Source of the DNA: a virus | Direction: 5' to 3' (one strand) | IMG/VR virus record: IMGVR_UViG_3300021963_000261 | Span: 1-40,827 of that record | DNA length: 40,827 bases | Shown here: positions 34,753 to 40,827 of the stretch, piece by piece | Position numbering within the stretch: position 1 is the first letter of the stretch | Layout of the letters: each line of letters opens with the position of its first letter | Notes under the pieces: generated by a model | The model's database searches: none | The model's input: the letters and a program-made list of their open reading frames with translations, nothing else | Told to the model about the DNA's origin: nothing | Position numbers and translations under genes: made by a program

Positions 34753-37700
34753 ATGTTAGAATACATAAATGAAAATGGGGAGTCTTATACAGAAGACGAA
34801 ATAAATCAATTTGCAAAAGATAATAATGTTTCTTTTGATGATATAATAGCAAAAAATGGATTAAGCCAAAAAAAACAAAAACAAACTTCTTTGCCGGGAA
34901 AGGAAAAGACCGTTACAAAAAAGGATGCAAATGTAACGGCTACAAATACGGCATCCAAATCGGCAAAATCTTCTTCGGCATCTCGTACTAAGTTATGGGA
35001 TGCTAATGCTGAGTTTGATACTAACTTTGTATCAAAAGCATTAGGCATTCAAAAGCTAACCTCTACTAACCCAGCATCAAAAGAAGCTAATCAAAAAAAG
35101 GAAAAATTTGTTGAAAAAGCTCTATTTGAGCAGCCTTCTGAAATTTTTAAATCGCCTTTTGTGACAGATGAAATGCAGAAGTCCGTAGATATAGAGAACG
35201 AAAAGAGAAGACTGCAAGAAGCTAAAGCAAGACGTCCTCTTACAGAAGAAGAAAAAGAGCAAAAATATTTAGATCTTAAGGAAGCTACTGGGTTAGAAGA
35301 TAAATATATATTAGAAAATCCAGAGTACGCAGAAGCTGACGCTGTAATAAATAAAGCCGGCGTTCTAAGTGAAGATTTTTTAAATGAATTAAATGATGAC
35401 ATTGCTAAACAAAAGGCAAGAAATGGCAAAATAGAAACAAACTATCAGCCAATAGGTATTGGGAGCACTATGGGAACTACTTCTCCTATAAGCTCCACGG
35501 TAAAGGAAAAGTTTGTTGCATTTCCAAAACAAAGGGAACATTTAATTGCTCAGTTTAAAAAAGCAAAAAAGACCTATACAGAAAATGATTTGCTTGAAGC
35601 ATCTGCTAATCTATATGCAGAAGAAAAAAAAGCCGCTCAAACATATAACCAAAAATACGATGCGTTTGAAGATCTCGATGACTACAATCCTAAAGTGCAA
35701 AATTTTATAAAAACACATAATCTTAATAAGAAAAAAATAGCCGATTACGATTTAGCTAAATTAAGCACCCAAAAGACTTATGTGCAAAACGCATTAGAAA
35801 CACAGCAAAAATCAAGAGAGGAACTGGTTAAGCAGTTAAAGCCAAAAGATTATAAATATACCACACAAGAAGAGTTAGATAAGCAAAATAATCTAATAGC
35901 AAAAATAAATTTGTTAGGTAACAAGATGAACGACAACGCTAAGTATTTAACAGAGATATACAAAAAAAGCGGGGAGTTGGAGAATACATCAACATCATTA
36001 TCAAAAGACATAGAATTAGCTGGTAAAGAATGGGGATGGTGGGCAAGAACTGGTAGAAAAATAATTAATTCTGTTGTTGATAATACTTTATCACTGGCAG
36101 GAGGTGTCGCTTATATAGATGACATGATTATGGAAGCTGCAACATCAGGCAAATGGAAAGAAAGTTTTGGTAAAGAGATTAGCGCGGCAAAAGAATTATA
36201 TAGAAGAGAATTTGAGGAAGATTTACCTGAAGCAAGAGAAACAACATATAGTTTAGAATCTTTTGGTGAAAATGCGGCAAACGCTATAATATCACAATTG
36301 CCACAAATTTTAACCGTTGCCTTAGCTCCTGAAGCGTATGCTCCAGAAGTTGTTGGTTTTATATCTGGTGCAGCCACCGGAACAGGTTCAAAATATCTTG
36401 AAATGATAGACGAACAAGAACGAGGTATCACAAATGAATTTGGCGAAAAAGAAAAAAAGAATTATTCAACAGCACAATTATTTGCGGTACCTGCTTTATT
36501 TGGTTTATTTGAAGGAGGATCTGAGTATGTGGGAGGTAGAGCAATTGGTAGAATGCAGAAAATGTTTGGCAAAGCTACAAAAGAAGAAATAGAAACACTA
36601 ACTGGGACCGTAAAAAAGACTATTGATCAAAAAGCAAAAGATTTTTCAGCGAGTTTACTACAAAATTATGGTGAAGAAATTCCATCTGAGGTATTTAATA
36701 CTGTCCTTGGTAATTTTACAGATAAAACATTATTAGGTAAAAAAGATAAAGATTTACTTGATGGCGTTCCTGAAACTATATTTGATACTGCCGTGGTGTC
36801 AACATTATTTGCCACAGCACCTCATGTTGCTGGCGCAGCATATAGAAGATTTATCCCTGCAACATATGCTAAAGAACTTGTTGAAAATAACAATAAAGTA
36901 GCTGAAATATTAAAAGGTGTTGATTTTGAAAAATTATCTCCTGAAGAAAAAACTATAATTGGCAGCAAATTAGACGAATTAAAAGCCAATTCAACAAATA
37001 TAATAAATAATATAGCTGAAACTATTGGATCAACTGACACTGAAAAACTTCTTGAAATAGACGAATTAAGTAAAGGTATAATTGACATTAGAAAAGAAGC
37101 TAATATAATAAATAATAGTCAAACCTTTAATCAAGAGCAAAAAGATGCAATGTTATCTGATTTGGCAAAAAAGCATTTAGATACCACTGCAAAATATAAT
37201 CGTATACTAGATGCGGCATATCGAGCCGAGCAGATGAATAAAAAGGTTGGCTCATGGTTTAATAAATATAAATTAAATAAAGAAACAGCTTTAGGTGAAA
37301 AATATTTAGCAACTGTAATGGCAACAGGTAAAGATGTTAAATACGAATATGCATCAAACAAAGAACTTATAGACAAAGCATTAGAAGAAGAATTATATTT
37401 AAAAAAAATTAATAAAACTTATGATGCTTTTGTAGACAAATCAGGCGAAACTTATTCACCGGAACAAAAATCTTTAATAATGAGATCCCTTGCTGGAAAG
37501 ATAGTCGGGGAAAATGGTATATATATCCCTGAGACAAATACTATATATGTAAACAAAAGCACCGCTCTTAGAGAAAAAGCCTTTACAACAGGTCGTCACG
37601 AAGTATTTCATAAAGTTGTTGAGAATTTTGCAAATAATATGGGTAATATTGGTAAATCTTTATATTCTTTTGTGGAAGAGCAACACATTGGAAGTAAAGA

Positions 37701-40700
37701 ATTTAAAGATACTAAGTTTGCAAAAAGAATGCAAAAAGAATTTGATGATTTGGCGGAAAAAATTGAGAAATTAGATTCTCAAAAAGAGGCTGGTGAAATA
37801 ACCATTAAAGACTACAACGATTTAGTTAAGGAAGAAGAAAATATAGCTAATGAGGAGGTTTCTACAATATTAGCCGAGTCTTTAGTTGATGGAGACATTA
37901 AGATAGATAAATCTAATGTAGGTGATTTAAGATTTGATAATGATGGCAATGTAATAATTAATAATGCTAAAGACATGTTTAATTTTATCAATGCCTACAA
38001 CGAATCCTACAGCAAAACAAAAAGATCCGATATTGTTGAAGCTGCCTCTCAAGGTAAAGTTGCAGGAGAATTAATAACTGAAAAGCCATCTAGATCGGCT
38101 GAAACCATGTCAAAAAAATCAAAATCCGCAGTTGATTTATTAAAAGCTCAATTAGAGGAACTTAAGGACAACGAAAGTGATTATGATCCATACGATTTTG
38201 ATCAACAAGTTGCTAACTTACAATCTAAGATAAAAAAGGCAATTGAAAAAGAAAAGATAGAAATAAAACCTGTAATTAAAAAAGAAGTGTCTGATGAAGA
38301 CGAGGTTGAAGAAATTGTTAAATCTGAAAAAGGATCTATATCTTCTGATAAAGTACAACAAATATATGAAACAAAAGGATTAGAAGGGTCTCAAGAGATT
38401 ATAGATTTATTTAAACCTATTACAAAAAGGATAGTAGATAAACGTAGAGATGCCCCTGGATTTGATAGAGATTTATTGACTGATGAAATTGAAACTGGAG
38501 ATGGTGGAATTATATATCTTATTAGAAGTTATAAGCCAGAAAAAGGGGTTCCTTTAGCTGCATATATAAATAAGCAATTACCATTAAGAGCAATTGCTGC
38601 GTCTAGAAGGGTATTAGAAGGAGACTTTAAAAAGGACGTTACAGAAGAGAAAGGTTTAATGGCAGAAGAGACTGTTTCTGAAGCAAAAGAAAAGCCAAAG
38701 TATAAAAACTCATTGGAATCAAAAGTTTTTGAGCCAGAGGTCTTAAAAACAATGTCTGACAAGATTGTAACTCAACTTCGTACATTAAAATCTCGTATTG
38801 ACGAACCTATTTCATTAAATCGTACGGTTACACCATTAATTGCAGAGATTAGAGATGCTATTGGTAAACAATTGGACATTGATGTTAAAAAAGCAATGGG
38901 TGGTAAAAAAGATAATGAACTTGTAAATTGGTTATTGAAAAATAAGCGGTACATGCTCGAAAACATGACTACTACATGGTTAATGGGCGCAAATGGACAA
39001 GGCGGTATTCCACAGGCAATACAAAAAAGAATTGATGGCAAATGGGTTAGTTATCCTAATTGGGTTGATCAAAAAATAGATAGGGAAGCCGTTTCAACTG
39101 ATAACGCTGGAAGAACTTCTGGGGCTGAATTAGTTAGAAGATTACCTAATGTATTCAATAATGTATCCGATGCGGACTATCTGGGCCAATTTGTTGGTCC
39201 TGATGGCAATCCTATTAGAGGTAGAAAAGAATCTGGAGCTAAAGCTGTTGCAGAAGAATCTGCATTTGATATTATTAATAAAGATCTTGCTGAAGAGGGA
39301 GAAATTTATAATGCTTTAAGTACTAATCAGCAACGTCAAGGTTATGAGATATTAAATAATTTTGCCGCAGAATTTAGTAGGCAATCAGAAAGAGGTAATG
39401 TAAAATATAGTAAAGTAGTTAGAGAAGCAATAAATGATATTCAAAATTTACCTATTAATGTTAAAAATGAATTAATTGGTCCTGATGGAAATAGATTTGT
39501 AGAATTTGCTAAATCCGTTAAAAATTCCGGGCAAGTTGAGAAAAAGTTTAATACTAAGTATAAAAATATAAACATACCTGAAGAATCTAAAACAAAAATC
39601 ATAGCCGCTATAAAAACTCTTTATAGATATTATGAAAAAAATCCTTTGGGCGTAAAACTTATGAATTTAGGGCCAAGAAAAGGAGAAAATTTTGAAAAAT
39701 ATGCAAATAGAACGGTTTTTAATGCTCTATCAAAGGATCAATCTGTAGCATTAACTTTAGGTATAAATGTTAATACATTAGGATGGACAACGCCTTTAAA
39801 AAAAGAAATAGCTCAAGGACATATTAATGATTTTATTGAGAACGCTAAAAAATTCTTAACAACTGGCAAAAATAAAATAAGTGAAGATCAAGCTTTGCTA
39901 ACCCTAACTAGGTTATTTAGTAGATCTTTTGCTTATGGATCAGGGCAAAGTTTATATGGAACTCAAACTGATTTTTATAATGAATTTTTAAAAGATAATA
40001 AAAATTTCGCATTAAAAGATCTCGGCGGGAAGAAGTTTACTATAACGTATAAAGGAAATAAAATAAATAGAGAGATATTATCGCAAGCAGCAACAGCAAC
40101 GGATATTTCGAAATATATAGAAACAGGGGATTTAAGTAACATAAAATTTAAAGAAAGATCTGCAGCCACAAAACAAGCTAAGGAAGATCTTAAACAAATG
40201 ATTGGGATGCTGGAGGGCATGTATAAGGCCGGAGCCTTGAGTAATGAACAATTAGGACTTATATTTAAATCATTAGGTGGTTCTATGAATTCTGTATTAA
40301 AAACGTCTTCTGAATTAAAATACGTAGCAGAAAGAGACGGCTATAATTTAGATCCTGAAAAATGGGTTTATGAGCACACACCTCCTTCTTCTTACTTATC
40401 TAGAATTGCAATGGGTATTATAACCGGTAAAGATTCAATGTCTATTGATGACTTTATGAATAAACTTGTTAAAAATTCATATGTGGCCATAATTCCTAAA
40501 GAAGTTGATAATGTAATAAATACTTTATATAAATCCACCATGCCATTTAACTACTCAATTGGCGATAACCCATTGATTAGATATTATGATGTAGGATTTA
40601 ATGGTTTTGCAATACCTGCTTTATATGATTTAGAAACAAAAAAATTAATTAGCAAAGAAATTTTTAGAAATCAATTTAATTCTCCTAATGTTTTTGAAAC

Positions 40701-40827
40701 TCAAGATGCAGTACTAAACTCGTTGGACATTGGCAAAAAATCAAAAGGTATTTCAGTATTTGATTTTGATGACACCGTTGGACTCACGAAAAGCAATGTG
40801 CTATACACAATGCCTGATGGTTCGAAA
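34753..40827 (+). CDS. Giant multi-domain 'polyvalent' virion protein (3' end outside window)
   Basis: Open for 2025 codons from ATG 34753 to the window edge, no stop. Seen in order: YINENGESYTEDEINQFAKDN start; disordered and coiled-coil region to about 440; hydrophobic helices at about 508-547, 576-590 and 673-697; zincin motif RHEVFH with His949-Glu950-x-x-His953 and a possible third ligand near 1034-1042; YKPEKGVPLAAYINKQL at about 1260-1276, resembling sigma-70 region 2; a helical region with EHTPPSSYL late; FDFDDT at 2003-2008, the HAD-like first motif. Giant proteins of this kind in podoviruses are packed in the capsid and injected. I infer that this is one, acting on host membrane and cytoplasmic targets. 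Confidence 0.75.
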   Translation, partial: MLEYINENGESYTEDEINQFAKDNNVSFDDIIAKNGLSQKKQKQTSLPGKEKTVTKKDANVTATNTASKSAKSSSASRTKLWDANAEFDTNFVSKALGIQKLTSTNPASKEANQKKEKFVEKALFEQPSEIFKSPFVTDEMQKSVDIENEKRRLQEAKARRPLTEEEKEQKYLDLKEATGLEDKYILENPEYAEADAVINKAGVLSEDFLNELNDDIAKQKARNGKIETNYQPIGIGSTMGTTSPISSTVKEKFVAFPKQREHLIAQFKKAKKTYTENDLLEASANLYAEEKKAAQTYNQKYDAFEDLDDYNPKVQNFIKTHNLNKKKIADYDLAKLSTQKTYVQNALETQQKSREELVKQLKPKDYKYTTQEELDKQNNLIAKINLLGNKMNDNAKYLTEIYKKSGELENTSTSLSKDIELAGKEWGWWARTGRKIINSVVDNTLSLAGGVAYIDDMIMEAATSGKWKESFGKEISAAKELYRREFEEDLPEARETTYSLESFGENAANAIISQLPQILTVALAPEAYAPEVVGFISGAATGTGSKYLEMIDEQERGITNEFGEKEKKNYSTAQLFAVPALFGLFEGGSEYVGGRAIGRMQKMFGKATKEEIETLTGTVKKTIDQKAKDFSASLLQNYGEEIPSEVFNTVLGNFTDKTLLGKKDKDLLDGVPETIFDTAVVSTLFATAPHVAGAAYRRFIPATYAKELVENNNKVAEILKGVDFEKLSPEEKTIIGSKLDELKANSTNIINNIAETIGSTDTEKLLEIDELSKGIIDIRKEANIINNSQTFNQEQKDAMLSDLAKKHLDTTAKYNRILDAAYRAEQMNKKVGSWFNKYKLNKETALGEKYLATVMATGKDVKYEYASNKELIDKALEEELYLKKINKTYDAFVDKSGETYSPEQKSLIMRSLAGKIVGENGIYIPETNTIYVNKSTALREKAFTTGRHEVFHKVVENFANNMGNIGKSLYSFVEEQHIGSKEFKDTKFAKRMQKEFDDLAEKIEKLDSQKEAGEITIKDYNDLVKEEENIANEEVSTILAESLVDGDIKIDKSNVGDLRFDNDGNVIINNAKDMFNFINAYNESYSKTKRSDIVEAASQGKVAGELITEKPSRSAETMSKKSKSAVDLLKAQLEELKDNESDYDPYDFDQQVANLQSKIKKAIEKEKIEIKPVIKKEVSDEDEVEEIVKSEKGSISSDKVQQIYETKGLEGSQEIIDLFKPITKRIVDKRRDAPGFDRDLLTDEIETGDGGIIYLIRSYKPEKGVPLAAYINKQLPLRAIAASRRVLEGDFKKDVTEEKGLMAEETVSEAKEKPKYKNSLESKVFEPEVLKTMSDKIVTQLRTLKSRIDEPISLNRTVTPLIAEIRDAIGKQLDIDVKKAMGGKKDNELVNWLLKNKRYMLENMTTTWLMGANGQGGIPQAIQKRIDGKWVSYPNWVDQKIDREAVSTDNAGRTSGAELVRRLPNVFNNVSDADYLGQFVGPDGNPIRGRKESGAKAVAEESAFDIINKDLAEEGEIYNALSTNQQRQGYEILNNFAAEFSRQSERGNVKYSKVVREAINDIQNLPINVKNELIGPDGNRFVEFAKSVKNSGQVEKKFNTKYKNINIPEESKTKIIAAIKTLYRYYEKNPLGVKLMNLGPRKGENFEKYANRTVFNALSKDQSVALTLGINVNTLGWTTPLKKEIAQGHINDFIENAKKFLTTGKNKISEDQALLTLTRLFSRSFAYGSGQSLYGTQTDFYNEFLKDNKNFALKDLGGKKFTITYKGNKINREILSQAATATDISKYIETGDLSNIKFKERSAATKQAKEDLKQMIGMLEGMYKAGALSNEQLGLIFKSLGGSMNSVLKTSSELKYVAERDGYNLDPEKWVYEHTPPSSYLSRIAMGIITGKDSMSIDDFMNKLVKNSYVAIIPKEVDNVINTLYKSTMPFNYSIGDNPLIRYYDVGFNGFAIPALYDLETKKLISKEIFRNQFNSPNVFETQDAVLNSLDIGKKSKGISVFDFDDTVGLTKSNVLYTMPDGSK

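Noticed and set aside
1-40827. Lysogeny functions or host genes
   Set aside because: No integrase, repressor, attachment-site duplication or tRNA was found; all readable genes fit a lytic structural region.

Overview
The window reads as the structural (late) half of a large, strictly lytic-looking tailed phage that infects a low-GC member of the Bacteroidota, probably a flavobacterium. Every supported gene lies on the + strand and genes are packed end to end, often with TAATG or ATGA overlaps. Start codons follow A/T-rich stretches without a Shine-Dalgarno motif, the spanin has a Bacteroidota-style lipoprotein start, and one tail protein carries a FISUMP-type domain; these are the grounds for the host call. 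No tail sheath or recognisable tape measure is present, and the portal, tail-tube-like, adhesin and internal-protein order looks podovirus-like (crAss-like phages and Cellulophaga podoviruses are the closest concepts I can name; this placement is inference). No tRNA, CRISPR array, insertion sequence, integrase or repressor was seen.

Layout: 1-380 is a non-coding leader with a GC-rich left edge and a pair of 17-bp dyad repeats. 381-1205 holds three small lysine-rich proteins. 1209-6629 is a receptor-binding cassette: an 860-residue fibre, a 737-residue leucine-rich-repeat fibre, a 57-residue accessory and a short paralogue of the first fibre. 6634-7856 is a lysis cassette (two holin-like membrane proteins, a DUF5675 L,D-transpeptidase-like enzyme, a single-gene spanin). 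8013-10278 carries groEL, groES and a winged-helix-like protein. 10265-15244 is a run of small virion or accessory proteins, including a HExxH protein, a secreted protein, a GTA-spike-base-like protein and a Dps-like protein. 15244-15864 encodes what looks like a second, double GroES-fold co-chaperonin, directly before the packaging genes. 15797-23419 is small terminase (tentative), large terminase, portal, scaffold-like protein and major capsid protein, closed by a terminator. 23500-34735 holds connector/tail proteins, a split tail adhesin, a GNAT-like protein and internal virion proteins.

From 34753 one open frame runs off the right edge (at least 2025 codons). It has hydrophobic helices, a HExxH metallopeptidase motif, a segment resembling sigma-70 region 2 and a HAD-like DxDxT motif at the visible end. 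I infer a giant 'polyvalent' protein packaged in the virion and injected with the DNA. The two most interesting systems here are this giant protein and the phage's own chaperonin set (GroEL, GroES and the extra double GroES-like protein).
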